Source of the DNA: Exiguobacterium aurantiacum DSM 6208
GTDB lineage: Bacteria > Bacillota > Bacilli > Exiguobacteriales > Exiguobacteriaceae
Direction of reading: 5' to 3'
DNA: 64,000 nucleotides
NCBI RefSeq assembly: GCF_000702585.1
Contig: NZ_JNIQ01000001.1
Location: 2,767,001-2,831,000 of the forward strand
The position numbers and the translations under genes were made by a program. This document shows positions 51,778-59,909 of the stretch, in pieces (position 1 is the first letter of the stretch; every line of letters starts with the position of its first letter). The notes below the pieces were generated by a model that was not told the origin of the DNA, searched no databases, and saw nothing but the letters and a program-made list of their open reading frames with translations.

Positions 51778-52635
51778 ATGATACATCTTCATAATGAAAA
51801 CGTGAACGTGACATTAAAAGCACAAGGAGCGGAACTGACAAGTTGGAAAGTCGGCGGGACCGAGTTGCTCTGGCAAGGAGACCCGACGTATTGGGGGCGC
51901 CAAGCACCGATTTTGTTTCCTTTCGTCGGCCGACTTTTAGACGACCGTTATCTTTATGACGGGACGACGTATACGATGAGTCAGCACGGATTCGCACGCG
52001 ATGAGCTGTTCGAGGTTATCGACTCCTCCGACACACATGCCCGGTTCAAACTTCAGGCCACGACCGAGACACGCACCCATTATCCGTTCCAATTTGAACT
52101 GTATGTGGATTACCGATTGATCGGAGAAGAATTGAGCGTGACCTATGAAGTCCGTAATGAAAGTGACGTGCTCCTTCCATTCAGCATCGGGGGGCATCCC
52201 GCCTTCAACATCCCGTTCGCGGGCGGTTCGTTTGAGGACTACACGATTGATTTTGGCGACACACGCCCGCTCGACCGGCTCCTGCTCGAAGGGCCGTATT
52301 TGACGGGAGCGTATCATCCGCTTGGAGAACGTCGCTATATCCCCCTCACCCACTCGCTCTTTGATCAAGATGCGCTCATCTTCGAGAATGTCGAGTATGC
52401 CGCACTGCGACATGAGCCGACAGGTCGCGCCATCGTCATGGAGTGTCCGTCGTTCACGCACTTCGGGATTTGGTCACCACCGAAATCAGACGCGCCGTTC
52501 GTCTGTCTTGAACCGTGGTTCGGTCATGCCGATTACACCGGCCATCGTAAAGATATTCGCCAGAAAGAAGATATGCAGTTGCTTTCACCGAATGAGACGT
52601 TCGAAGCAACGTATACGCTCTATCTCGAAACGTAA
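51778..52635 (+). CDS. aldose 1-epimerase family protein
   Basis: 285-residue galactose-mutarotase-like beta-sandwich. Conserved positions: HGFARDELFEV, IGGHPAFNIPF (catalytic-type His) and FVCLEPWFG (catalytic-type Glu). It belongs to the YihR/LacX-like branch, which interconverts sugar anomers; exact sugar unknown. The ATG follows AAAGGAG. It is divergent from the ResA-like gene. Confidence 0.88.
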   Translation: MIHLHNENVNVTLKAQGAELTSWKVGGTELLWQGDPTYWGRQAPILFPFVGRLLDDRYLYDGTTYTMSQHGFARDELFEVIDSSDTHARFKLQATTETRTHYPFQFELYVDYRLIGEELSVTYEVRNESDVLLPFSIGGHPAFNIPFAGGSFEDYTIDFGDTRPLDRLLLEGPYLTGAYHPLGERRYIPLTHSLFDQDALIFENVEYAALRHEPTGRAIVMECPSFTHFGIWSPPKSDAPFVCLEPWFGHADYTGHRKDIRQKEDMQLLSPNETFEATYTLYLET

Positions 52636-52667
52636 AAAAAGGCTGACCTTCTTGCGGTCAGTCCTTT
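52636..52667. terminator. bidirectional terminator
   Basis: AAAGGCTGACC pairs with GGTCAGTCCTTT, one bulged base, between convergent genes. Confidence 0.75.
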
Positions 52668-52671
52668 CACA

Positions 52672-52890
52672 TTAAAAGCGACTTTCTTGTTCCGCCTCAT
52701 ATTCTGAAGGCGGTTTTTTCATGACGATGGCCAAGACGATATAAATGAGGATACCCGGTCCCCCGAACAAAGCGAGGGCAACGAAAATAATGCGCATGAG
52801 CGTCACATCGACCCCGAGATACTTCCCGAGACCGGAACAGACGCCGGCAATCATTTGATCAGACGGATCTTTATACAACTTTCGTTCCAT
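52672..52890 (-). CDS. PspC-domain small membrane protein
   Basis: 72-residue PspC-domain protein. LYKDPSDQMIAGVCSGLGKYLGVDVTLMR is the conserved first part (given here only to name its key motif GVCSGLGKY), followed by one membrane helix (about 32-55) and a charged tail. PspC proteins act in envelope stress sensing. TTG at 52893 or ATG at 52890 could start it. No psp genes adjoin it, but liaIH is in the window. Confidence 0.85.
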   Translation of the reverse strand: MERKLYKDPSDQMIAGVCSGLGKYLGVDVTLMRIIFVALALFGGPGILIYIVLAIVMKKPPSEYEAEQESRF

Positions 52891-52908
52891 CAAGGCTAAT
52901 TCCTCCCT

Positions 52909-53613
52909 TTATCGTTGTGGTCGCCGGAGTGTCGTCCGACCGGCTGTCGCGGCTTCGCCACGGCTATCAAAGTCGAGCGCTTCATTGATTGGTGTGCTGC
53001 CGGACATAATCTCAATCCGCCGGCCATACAAACCGCGATTGTCTAGTGCGGCAGCGATGACCGTTGCGACGTCCGTCTCCGAGATTGTCGCGTCTCTCGC
53101 ATCGCTTAAATCTTCTGACGCTTCAATCGAACCTTTCCCCGCCCCTTCGACAATGGTCACTGGGCAAATGATTGTATAGTTTAAACCGCTATGTTCGATG
53201 TACTCATCGGCTGCGTTGTTTGCTGACAAAAAGTTGAACAATTCTTTCGGAGCGGCGTTCGGTTGATCAGCCCCGTAGGCACTCAGTAGGACGACGTGGC
53301 GCACGCGTTCTTTTTTCGCGGCGTCAATCGCCTTCATCGCGACATTTCGGTCAAGTAGCTCGATTTCCTTGCTCGCCCCTTCAGCACCGGCCGTCGCGGC
53401 AACGATGACCGCATCTTGTCCGGCCGTCGCTTCATGGATTTTTTTCTCCAACTCTTTCTCGACGTCAACCGTCAACACACGTGCACCCATCTTCTCATAC
53501 TCTGCCTGCAATTCAGGATAACGAATTAAAGCGGTCACTTGGTGAGTTTTCGCCAAACTTTTCAAGACGCGTTTGCCAATCTTTCCGGTTGCTCCAATGA
53601 CTAAGACTTTCAT
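52909..53613 (-). CDS. NAD(P)-binding SDR-like protein (NmrA/YwnB type)
   Basis: 234-residue atypical short-chain dehydrogenase. N-terminal nucleotide motif VIGATGKIGKRV. Further conserved AVIVAATAG and RHVVLLSAYGAD. It lacks the YxxxK catalytic pair in the usual place, so it may be a redox sensor or isomerase-like protein, not a classical dehydrogenase. It lies 19 bases before the PspC gene on the same strand and may be co-transcribed. Confidence 0.83.
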   Translation of the reverse strand: MKVLVIGATGKIGKRVLKSLAKTHQVTALIRYPELQAEYEKMGARVLTVDVEKELEKKIHEATAGQDAVIVAATAGAEGASKEIELLDRNVAMKAIDAAKKERVRHVVLLSAYGADQPNAAPKELFNFLSANNAADEYIEHSGLNYTIICPVTIVEGAGKGSIEASEDLSDARDATISETDVATVIAAALDNRGLYGRRIEIMSGSTPINEALDFDSRGEAATAGRTTLRRPQR

Positions 53614-53692
53614 TCAAATTTCCCTCCTCAAAAGAGTAGTTCATTTGATTAAAATTCCTCTTTCCGAACGGAATCAAACCCGTTTCCGGAAA

Positions 53693-54925
53693 TTATCTCA
53701 CCGTTCCCCACATCGTCAAATCAAGGGCGTCACGAATCGCTTGAACACTCGTTTCAGTCGGTTGATAGTAGTAGACGTTGTTGATATATGCATCTTGGCC
53801 TTCGACTTGCATTTTATTGACGTCCGGCTTTAGCAACATCGTCAAGCCGACTGACGCCATCTGAAGCGGGTTCATCTCAAGCCCCATTTCATTTTTCATG
53901 AAACGATACGTAGCCGGGATTTTCGTCCAGCCCGAAGGACTCGCCAATTTATCCGCGACCGCTGTCATGACTTCCGTCTGGCGGCTCGAACGGGCCCCAT
54001 CCGTATCAGACTTTCGGTGTCTTGCGTAGGCGAGGGCCATATCACCGTCCATCGAGTACGAAACGCCTTCGGTGTATTCATACGTTTGATTGAACCCTTT
54101 CTCGCTGAAAGAATGTGTCGCCGTCACGTTGACGCCGCCGACCGTGTCAATCAATTCCATGAACGTCTCGAACGTGATCACGACCTGGCCGTCGACCGAT
54201 GCCTCGGTCAAACCTTCGACTGCCCCGACTGTACAAGACGCGCCTCCATACGCGAACGCATGGGTAATCTTATCCCCTTCGCGATCCGGCTCACATGGGA
54301 TGGCCGTATACGTGTCCCGAGGAATCGATACGTTTTGGACCGTCCGTGAGCGGGGAACAAACTCGATCAATTGCAACGAGTCCGTTCGAGAACCGGACAC
54401 CGATTCACCGACCCTGGCGTCACTACCCATGACCAAGAACGTAAACGGATTCGATGCCAAATAACCGACGACAATAAAGAATAGTAAGAGAAGTAAGAGG
54501 AACTTCCCTTTCCAACCACGCCGCTTCCGTTTTTCTTTCACTGGTTTTTCGCGCGGTGGTGCTGCTTCCCGCCTCGATTCCCGGTTTTTTGATTCTTTAG
54601 CGCGTGGTTCAGAGTGACCGTCCTCGCGCTTACGCCGCCGCTTCTTGCCGAGAGGCAGCGTCCACTTCGGCTTCGGGGCACGAACGGACTGTTTGTGTCT
54701 ATCGGTTTGCTTCTGCCGATCTGTCGACTTTGACCGCTGTTCCGAATTCGATTGGTTTAAAAACGGATGATCGGACGAAACGTCTTCATCTCGAGACGTA
54801 GGCGATGTCACTTCACCGGTGCGACCTTCCTCTATTTGTTCATCATGTATATTGTCTTCGGTTGATTCATGCTCGAGTTCACGTTTACGCCGTTCAACAC
54901 GCGACAACCGTTGTTCTTCATTCAT
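53693..54925 (-). CDS. LytR-CpsA-Psr (LCP) family phosphotransferase
   Basis: 410-residue LCP protein. A long charged cytoplasmic N-terminus (about 1-160; Lys/Arg/Glu-rich, low complexity) precedes one membrane helix (about 160-180) and the extracellular LCP domain. Conserved: VMGSDARVGES, RTDSLQLIEF, SIPRDTY and LAYARHRKSD. LCP enzymes attach teichoic acids or other glycopolymers to peptidoglycan. The ATG at 54925 follows GAGGT. The cytoplasmic extension is much longer than usual (commonly about 20-60 residues) and could be regulatory. Confidence 0.88.
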   Translation of the reverse strand: MNEEQRLSRVERRKRELEHESTEDNIHDEQIEEGRTGEVTSPTSRDEDVSSDHPFLNQSNSEQRSKSTDRQKQTDRHKQSVRAPKPKWTLPLGKKRRRKREDGHSEPRAKESKNRESRREAAPPREKPVKEKRKRRGWKGKFLLLLLLFFIVVGYLASNPFTFLVMGSDARVGESVSGSRTDSLQLIEFVPRSRTVQNVSIPRDTYTAIPCEPDREGDKITHAFAYGGASCTVGAVEGLTEASVDGQVVITFETFMELIDTVGGVNVTATHSFSEKGFNQTYEYTEGVSYSMDGDMALAYARHRKSDTDGARSSRQTEVMTAVADKLASPSGWTKIPATYRFMKNEMGLEMNPLQMASVGLTMLLKPDVNKMQVEGQDAYINNVYYYQPTETSVQAIRDALDLTMWGTVR

Positions 54926-55124
54926 ATGGATTACCTCAATCTTTAGATTTTCTTCTATTATTACGGACCAATCGCATTCTGACAATGAATCATGCAAAAA
55001 TCCGCCTTAAGCATGAGTCGTCATGATTGTTTCAAATGAAAACCGGGAAAGGAATAATAATTGGTGTCTGCCTATCGCCGTGAAGGCAGGCCGTTGAACG
55101 TCCTCTCGAAAGGAGGGAGAGCAA

Positions 55125-56039
55125 ATGCGCATTGGGAAGTTACGCATGTTGTTAGAGCAATATGGCGAGGCCACGTTACGAGATATCATCGCGGAGATGT
55201 ATCGACATATCCCGAAAAACGTGATCGAGGAAAAAGAAATTGATTTTATGCTCGGTCAGTTCACGCGTTATAAAGAGCAAAAGTCGTCAGACGAGCGGCA
55301 TTCGCTCTCACAGACGATCGTCCTCGCGGAACGTTTCGTCGAACTTGCATACGACCAACTGTATCTGCTGCCAAATCAAGTCATGAGTGAACGAGATCAA
55401 AAAAATTGGTATATCCATGCCAAGAAAATTATTCGCGACTTGACATACTATGCCGAGAACGATGCCGAAGCACGCACGATGTACGAAGAAATGTTTTTTT
55501 TACTTTCTTCTTCAGCGGGCGAAGAACCGCTCTTTACTACGAGCGACCCGTTTCGTTTATTGAAACTTTCCCAGAAAGTCATGCTCACGCAACTGATCCA
55601 CTACTATCGTCTCGACGCACCGACATCTGATGTTTGGATCGATCGTTCCCTTTACACGGCACTTCATATCCCAAAAGATGTCGACTCGACCCGAATCGAT
55701 TTACTCTCGACTTTGCTTGCCCAGCCGTTCACCCCGTCTGAATGGTCCCTGTTCCACCGCCGTGTCGCATCGCTCTGTGAGCGGACGTTGGCGAAAGCAT
55801 ACGTCGACGATCAAGCTCTTGAAGACTATCAAGCATTGAAGATGCTTGAGCTTGAACTACTCGTCGAACGGGGCCGTTTGTCCGAAGCTGAGCAGAAACT
55901 GTTCGCAGAATATATCCCTTTCTTCTCCCATCGCTCTGAACCGTTCCAAGTTTATATCGACTTACTCGAAAGCCGTGGTCATCTTGACGAGACAAAGCGC
56001 CTGCGCCGCCTCGCCAAGGAAAAACGAATCCCGTTTTGA
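55125..56039 (+). CDS. hypothetical helical protein
   Basis: 304-residue soluble protein, predicted almost all helical, with no recognised motif. The repetitive helix pairs after residue 150 suggest TPR/HEAT-like packing, which is only an impression. The ATG follows AAAGGAGGGAGAG. A 5' UTR hairpin (CTGCCT...AGGCAG, about 55066-55090) precedes the ribosome site. The stop is 2 bases before an IS-end relic that now looks like its terminator. Confidence 0.75.
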   Translation: MRIGKLRMLLEQYGEATLRDIIAEMYRHIPKNVIEEKEIDFMLGQFTRYKEQKSSDERHSLSQTIVLAERFVELAYDQLYLLPNQVMSERDQKNWYIHAKKIIRDLTYYAENDAEARTMYEEMFFLLSSSAGEEPLFTTSDPFRLLKLSQKVMLTQLIHYYRLDAPTSDVWIDRSLYTALHIPKDVDSTRIDLLSTLLAQPFTPSEWSLFHRRVASLCERTLAKAYVDDQALEDYQALKMLELELLVERGRLSEAEQKLFAEYIPFFSHRSEPFQVYIDLLESRGHLDETKRLRRLAKEKRIPF

Positions 56040-56041
56040 CT

Positions 56042-56110
56042 TGCTCCCCAATAGGTAGACAGATGATTTCTTAAATCTGTTTTTCCTACCGGGGGATTTT
56101 TTTTGGCATA
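56042..56110 (+). mobile_element. solo end of the same IS family, acting as terminator
   Basis: The first 25 bases here are identical to the orfA-side end of the IS at 46232-47906 (starting TGCTCCCCAATAGGTAGACA). The rest is diverged but still folds into the same hairpin (AGGTAGACAGAT/AATCTGTTTTTCCT). It ends GGGGGA followed by T8, and the transposase start codon is lost (ATGGC to TTGGC). No other part of the IS remains. Confidence 0.75.
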
Positions 56111-56146
56111 AAAAAAGGGAGTCCGCGATTTTAATCGCCAGACTCC
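56109..56146 (-). terminator. terminator of the small gene at 56286
   Basis: GGAGTC (56118-56123) pairs with GACTCC (56141-56146) with an inner GCGATT/AATCGC stem, and the minus strand ends in a T-tract. The remaining bases to 56285 hold only a weak hairpin (GAAGTT...AACTTC). Confidence 0.75.
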
Positions 56147-56285
56147 AAAACATGATATGAACGAGGGGTGTTCATCTGAAAAGAGGACTGAAGTTGGTGC
56201 AGAACTTCGTTCCTACTCCTTTAGTATAAAAGAAAATTGTAACCGCTTCTGTCCCACATATTGCATTTTTGTGAACGTTTTCACG

Positions 56286-56507
56286 TTATTCGATTGCATT
56301 AATAATACCTAAACCGATGACCGACAAAAGGACGATCAAAATAAAGATGAACACCATCTCGTTTGGCGATCGAAAACCATCATACAATTCAACCTTCTCT
56401 TCAACAAGCACATTTTCATGCACGACGACCGGGTCCGTTTCTGCATAAATGACCATCGGAACGCTCGACAGCATAACGGCCAACATAATGGCTAATACGT
56501 ATTTCAT
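56286..56507 (-). CDS. small exported membrane protein
   Basis: 73-residue protein with an N-terminal signal peptide (MKYVLAIMLAVMLSSVPMVIYA), a short acidic extracellular segment (about 23-50) and a C-terminal membrane helix (about 51-70). No family recognised. The ATG at 56507 has AAGAGGTG upstream; the longer frame to 56621 begins in non-coding DNA. It is monocistronic. Confidence 0.65.
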   Translation of the reverse strand: MKYVLAIMLAVMLSSVPMVIYAETDPVVVHENVLVEEKVELYDGFRSPNEMVFIFILIVLLSVIGLGIINAIE

Positions 56508-56780
56508 GACACACCTCTTATTTGTATTCATTGGTACTAGTATAGCATGTCTAAATCCTAAAATTTTTGCGGGGAATGACGTGGTCTTGTCGATGTGGAT
56601 AAATATCACAAGCACGGCCACTAAATCATTATTTTATTCTTTTTTAGGCTTTTTTGGGTAATTCAACGACCTAACAGGACTTTAGCCCTACGAAAAACAG
56701 CTTCAAACGGTGTCGAAACACCAAAAATAAACTTTTGGATACCAATAAATGTTCATCAATTAGATGTTATCTTTATTATA

Positions 56781-56794
56781 TGGTAGCGCTTACA
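56781..56794 (+). promoter_or_regulatory. cre-like site before the GNAT-like gene
   Basis: TGGTAGCGCTTACA matches the cre consensus at 12 of 14 positions, just downstream of a TATTAT -10 (56775-56780). The rest of 56508-56836 is non-coding; a GGTGT/ACACC hairpin near 56709-56722 is the only other structure I see. Confidence 0.4.
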
Positions 56795-56836
56795 ATTTAA
56801 GGGTACCATACATAAAAAAAGAAAGAAGGAATCCCT

Positions 56837-57712
56837 TTGAAACGCACTATTACTTTTCTAGAGGCACGGCAATTGACAATGAAACACCGTTTGGCGGTCA
56901 GAAAATTATACGACCTCAAGGATGACCCGATCATCCTTAGTATCCCGGCCTCTCATCAGATTTACACAGCGTTTGAAGGAGACCAACCCGTAGCAGCCAT
57001 CGCGGCCGAACGTGTGGATTATGAAGGAAGACGATCAATCCTCCTCCGTCATGAGGCGTACCGAGATCGCCACATTTTCCAAGGTTTGGTCGATCGACTT
57101 TTCGATCAGCTGAGCCGAGAGACGATTCATGAAACGTCTGTCTTGTTGCAAGTCAAACAAAATCAAGACCAAGACAAACTACAATTATTCCAATCACTCG
57201 GATTTACAGCTTACCATGAGTCGTTACACTATGTGTTGCCACTTATTCCTTATGAAAAAGAGGCGTACAACAACTGGTCCTTAACGTTAGTGGAAGCAAA
57301 CAGCCATTCTACGTGGTTGCATCACCGTAATCTTTACGCCCACGTCTTATCAGACATTTTACCGATGTCGAAGGAACGTTTACAAAGTTACATCGAACGC
57401 GGTCACGTCTGTTACACGCTCCATCATGATGGAAAACCTGTCGGGATTCTGCGTGCCCGAATTGGAGAGAATGATGTCAACGTTCATGAAGTTCATGTAT
57501 TTGGTGGAGATGACATCATGCAAGATGCGATTTCATTTTTACAGCGCACGTTCCATAAAAATCTAAAACCATCGCGACAGCTTCGGTTAACCGCCACTTC
57601 TCTTCAACCAGAATTACAGTTCGCCATCATCAAACAAGAGCCGCTTTCGAAACAACCTGCCTTCTATACGATGACGACTGAAATTACCCCCGCCGTCTCT
57701 TACGCTAGATAA
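56837..57712 (+). CDS. GNAT-like protein (possible tandem acetyltransferase domains)
   Basis: 291-residue soluble protein. Each half has a weak GNAT pattern: LQLFQSLGFTAYHESL near 115-130 and CYTLHHDGKPVGILRARIG near 195-213. The motif A acetyl-CoA loop (Q/RxxGxG/A) is not clear in either half, so activity is uncertain. The TTG at 56837 follows GAAGGAA. It stands alone between a cre-like site and a terminator. Confidence 0.6.
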   Translation: MKRTITFLEARQLTMKHRLAVRKLYDLKDDPIILSIPASHQIYTAFEGDQPVAAIAAERVDYEGRRSILLRHEAYRDRHIFQGLVDRLFDQLSRETIHETSVLLQVKQNQDQDKLQLFQSLGFTAYHESLHYVLPLIPYEKEAYNNWSLTLVEANSHSTWLHHRNLYAHVLSDILPMSKERLQSYIERGHVCYTLHHDGKPVGILRARIGENDVNVHEVHVFGGDDIMQDAISFLQRTFHKNLKPSRQLRLTATSLQPELQFAIIKQEPLSKQPAFYTMTTEITPAVSYAR

Positions 57713-57775
57713 AAAAAAGCGCCCATCGCTTCGTTCTTTTCGGTTGAAAAGATACGTCCGATGGGTGCTTTTTTT
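57712..57775. terminator. bidirectional terminator with inner hairpin
   Basis: AAAGCGCCCATCG pairs with CGATGGGTGCTTT, enclosing a second TCTTTTC/GAAAAGA hairpin; A and T runs flank both sides. Confidence 0.85.
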
Positions 57776-58146
57776 CATTCAGCGGCAGTTGTCGATTCCA
57801 TGGCCAGCGGAGGCATCTCTTCGAACAAGGCGGTCCGTAGCCCAATGTCACGCGGATCGAGTGAGGCGATTCGGTCGAATTGAATCTCCCGATCGTCCAC
57901 CTTGAACCAATATGTGATGTGCGGCTCATCCGCGAAGCGAAGGGCATAGTTCGATCCATTTAAATGGAAGTCTACCTCGGTCGACAAGATTTCTGTTGGA
58001 CCAATTTTTTTATGAGTCGTCAGTCGTTCGAGCACGACTTGTTCTTCATTGATTCGGTAATCGACAAACGTCGCAAGTGAGAGTCCAAACACAAATGACA
58101 CCAGCGCGAATGCGCTGATCAATCCAAGAGTGATCTTTCCGTTCAT
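57775..58146 (-). CDS. hypothetical single-pass membrane protein
   Basis: 123-residue protein with one N-terminal helix (about 5-25) and an extracellular beta-rich domain. It loosely resembles small DUF3139-like proteins; I am not sure. The ATG at 58146 follows GGGAGGG; the longer frame to 58263 overlaps the divergent gene's start and is rejected. It shares a 102-base divergent promoter region with the epimerase-like gene. Confidence 0.7.
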   Translation of the reverse strand: MNGKITLGLISAFALVSFVFGLSLATFVDYRINEEQVVLERLTTHKKIGPTEILSTEVDFHLNGSNYALRFADEPHITYWFKVDDREIQFDRIASLDPRDIGLRTALFEEMPPLAMESTTAAE

Positions 58147-58248
58147 TCCGCCGTCCCTCCCTCTCTTAGTATATCGGATAACGGTAAATCGTTGTGAAGT
58201 GACATTTTGTTCAAGTTTAGGCAAACTAGAGCGAGAGGAGGGATGAAT

Positions 58249-58662
58249 ATGCACATTGATCATACTGGAATCGCTGTCCGGGATTTAGACGAGGCGATTT
58301 CATTTTACACGACAGTCCTACAAGGAAAGCTCGTTGACCGTTATACGAATACGGCGGTCGGCGTCGAAACGGAGATTGCCGTCATCCACGTCGGGGACGA
58401 CGTGATTGAACTGCTGTTACCGACTAGTCCGGCGAGTCCCATCGCCCGCTTTATGAAGGCAAGGGGCAAAGGTGTCCACCATATCGCTTACCGGGTCGAC
58501 GATTTAGAGCAATCAATGGACACGCTCAAGCGGGATGGCATCACATTTTTAGAAGAAACGCTTCGAACGACAGCGAAAGGACGGCGTCTGATCTATATGG
58601 ACCCGCGCCATTCGGGCGGTGTCATCGTCGAACTGTGTGACTACCCAAAAATCAAGCAGTGA
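58249..58662 (+). CDS. VOC-family protein, methylmalonyl-CoA epimerase-like
   Basis: 137-residue vicinal oxygen chelate protein made of two beta-alpha-beta-beta-beta units. It starts MHIDHTGIAVRDLDEA (metal His) and has GKGVHHIAYRVDD and GVIVELCDY (metal Glu). This pattern is that of methylmalonyl-CoA epimerase, but no methylmalonyl-CoA mutase is seen here, so a glyoxalase-like role is also possible. The ATG at 58249 has GGAGGG 6 bases before it. Its last codons lie inside the shared terminator. Confidence 0.85.
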   Translation: MHIDHTGIAVRDLDEAISFYTTVLQGKLVDRYTNTAVGVETEIAVIHVGDDVIELLLPTSPASPIARFMKARGKGVHHIAYRVDDLEQSMDTLKRDGITFLEETLRTTAKGRRLIYMDPRHSGGVIVELCDYPKIKQ

Positions 58663-58682
58663 TGGACCCCTCACTGCTTGAT
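58651..58682. terminator. bidirectional terminator inside both coding 3' ends
   Basis: ATCAAGCAGTGA (58651-58662) pairs with TCACTGCTTGAT (58671-58682). Each arm encodes Ile-Lys-Gln-stop for the gene it ends. Confidence 0.85.
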
Positions 58683-59720
58683 TATCGTCTGTTCGATGAT
58701 GGCCCGGTTTTTCGATTTTAACCGTTCGTTGTGTGAAGATACCATCGCCGTCTTGGTCGCATCAGGATCGATGAACGTTTTCGCGCTGTTCACGGCGTTC
58801 GCCGCGTCTTGGAACGCCCCGGCAATCAAATGAACCTTTCCTTCATGCGTCAAAATATCCCCTGCCGCATACAAGCCCGGCACAGACGACTCACTTCGCG
58901 CATTGCCTGACACGTAATAGCCGTCCTTCATGTCGACCTGGAGTTCGCAATCACCTAACAGTGTCGCGTCTTGTTCATAGCCGTGGTTAATGACGACTTC
59001 GTCCACTTCCACGTGTTCGGTCTCACCTGTGACGCAATCTACTAGCTCCACCGCATCGATCATCTGTCCATCCCGTGAGATTAAGTCGTGAATGCGGGTT
59101 GACAAGCGACAATCGACGCGCCCGCAGCGCAACTTCTCTACTTGAGACTCATGTCCCTTCAACGCCTCTTTCCGATGCGTCAAAATGACGCGTTCAGCAA
59201 TCGGCTCTAACTCATTCGCCCAGTCAATCGCGCTGTTTCCGCCCCCGGAGATGAGCACCGTCTTGCCTTTGAAACGCATAAGCGACTTTACCGTGTAATG
59301 AAGGTTTGACACTTCGAAGCGTTCGGCTCCGCTGATTTCAATCTTTTGTGGTTGTAGGATCCCGCTTCCCGTCGCGACGATGACCGTCTTGGAGATGTGA
59401 CGGCCATGCGTGCCGTCTAAAATGAAATGGCCGTCATGATCTTTCGTCATCGACTCCACTTTTTCCCCTAAGACGACGGTCGGCTCGAACGTGAGCCCTT
59501 GCTCGACCAGCTGTTCAATCAGTTTTGCCCCAGTCGTCGGCGTCACACCCCCGACATCCCAAATCATCTTTTCGGGATAGACATGAATTTTTCCCCCGAG
59601 GTGCGGTTGAAACTCAATCAATTTTGTTTTCATACCGCGCAGACCGCTATAAAATGCGGCATATAGCCCGGCCGGTCCTCCACCGATAATCGTCACATCG
59701 AATATGTCTTGTCCCTTCAT
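58671..59720 (-). CDS. ferredoxin-NADP reductase, thioredoxin-reductase-like (YcgT/YumC type)
   Basis: 349-residue flavoprotein. FAD motif IIGGGPAGLYAA, NADPH motif LISGGGNSAIDWA and C-terminal GLYAAGDIL. It has no CxxC redox pair, which separates it from thioredoxin reductase and places it with type 2 ferredoxin/flavodoxin-NADP reductases. The start is uncertain: ATG 59720, TTG 59729 (GGAAGG close by) or ATG 59756, which would sit about 12 bases from the transcript start. A Fur box overlaps the promoter, as for ycgT in Bacillus, so it is iron-starvation-induced. Confidence 0.88.
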   Translation of the reverse strand: MKGQDIFDVTIIGGGPAGLYAAFYSGLRGMKTKLIEFQPHLGGKIHVYPEKMIWDVGGVTPTTGAKLIEQLVEQGLTFEPTVVLGEKVESMTKDHDGHFILDGTHGRHISKTVIVATGSGILQPQKIEISGAERFEVSNLHYTVKSLMRFKGKTVLISGGGNSAIDWANELEPIAERVILTHRKEALKGHESQVEKLRCGRVDCRLSTRIHDLISRDGQMIDAVELVDCVTGETEHVEVDEVVINHGYEQDATLLGDCELQVDMKDGYYVSGNARSESSVPGLYAAGDILTHEGKVHLIAGAFQDAANAVNSAKTFIDPDATKTAMVSSHNERLKSKNRAIIEQTIIKQ

Positions 59721-59756
59721 CCCACTCAACCATCCTTCCACGTGTCCACTCGTCAT

Positions 59757-59803
59757 TGATTATCATTCTCACTCACTATACCGTGTATCACGCGGAAGCA
59801 CAA
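59757..59803 (-). promoter_or_regulatory. promoter and Fur box of the ferredoxin-NADP reductase gene
   Basis: TGATTATCATTCTCA (59757-59771) matches the Fur 7-1-7 repeat TGATAAT-N-ATTATCA at 12 of 14 positions. It overlaps the expected start for -10 TATAGT (59775-59780) and -35 TTGTGC (59798-59803). Confidence 0.75.
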
Positions 59804-59826
59804 TCCGTTTTCTCTCAAACTGAAGA

Positions 59827-59881
59827 TTGACAGAAAGTGAAGCGCTTGCTATAGTGAGTACGATATTGAGAATCATTATCA
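59827..59881 (+). promoter_or_regulatory. promoter and Fur box of the siderophore ATPase gene
   Basis: -35 TTGACA (59827-59832), 17-bp spacer, -10 TATAGT (59850-59855). TGAGAATCATTATCA (59867-59881) matches the Fur 7-1-7 repeat at 13 of 14 positions and lies just after the start. Confidence 0.85.
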
Positions 59882-59909
59882 CATTTGGCGATACGAGAGG
59901 AGAATCACT

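Noticed and set aside
56157-56312. 51-codon Cys-containing plus-strand ORF
   Set aside because: No ribosome site, overlaps the 3' end of the minus gene at 56286, and its composition looks random.
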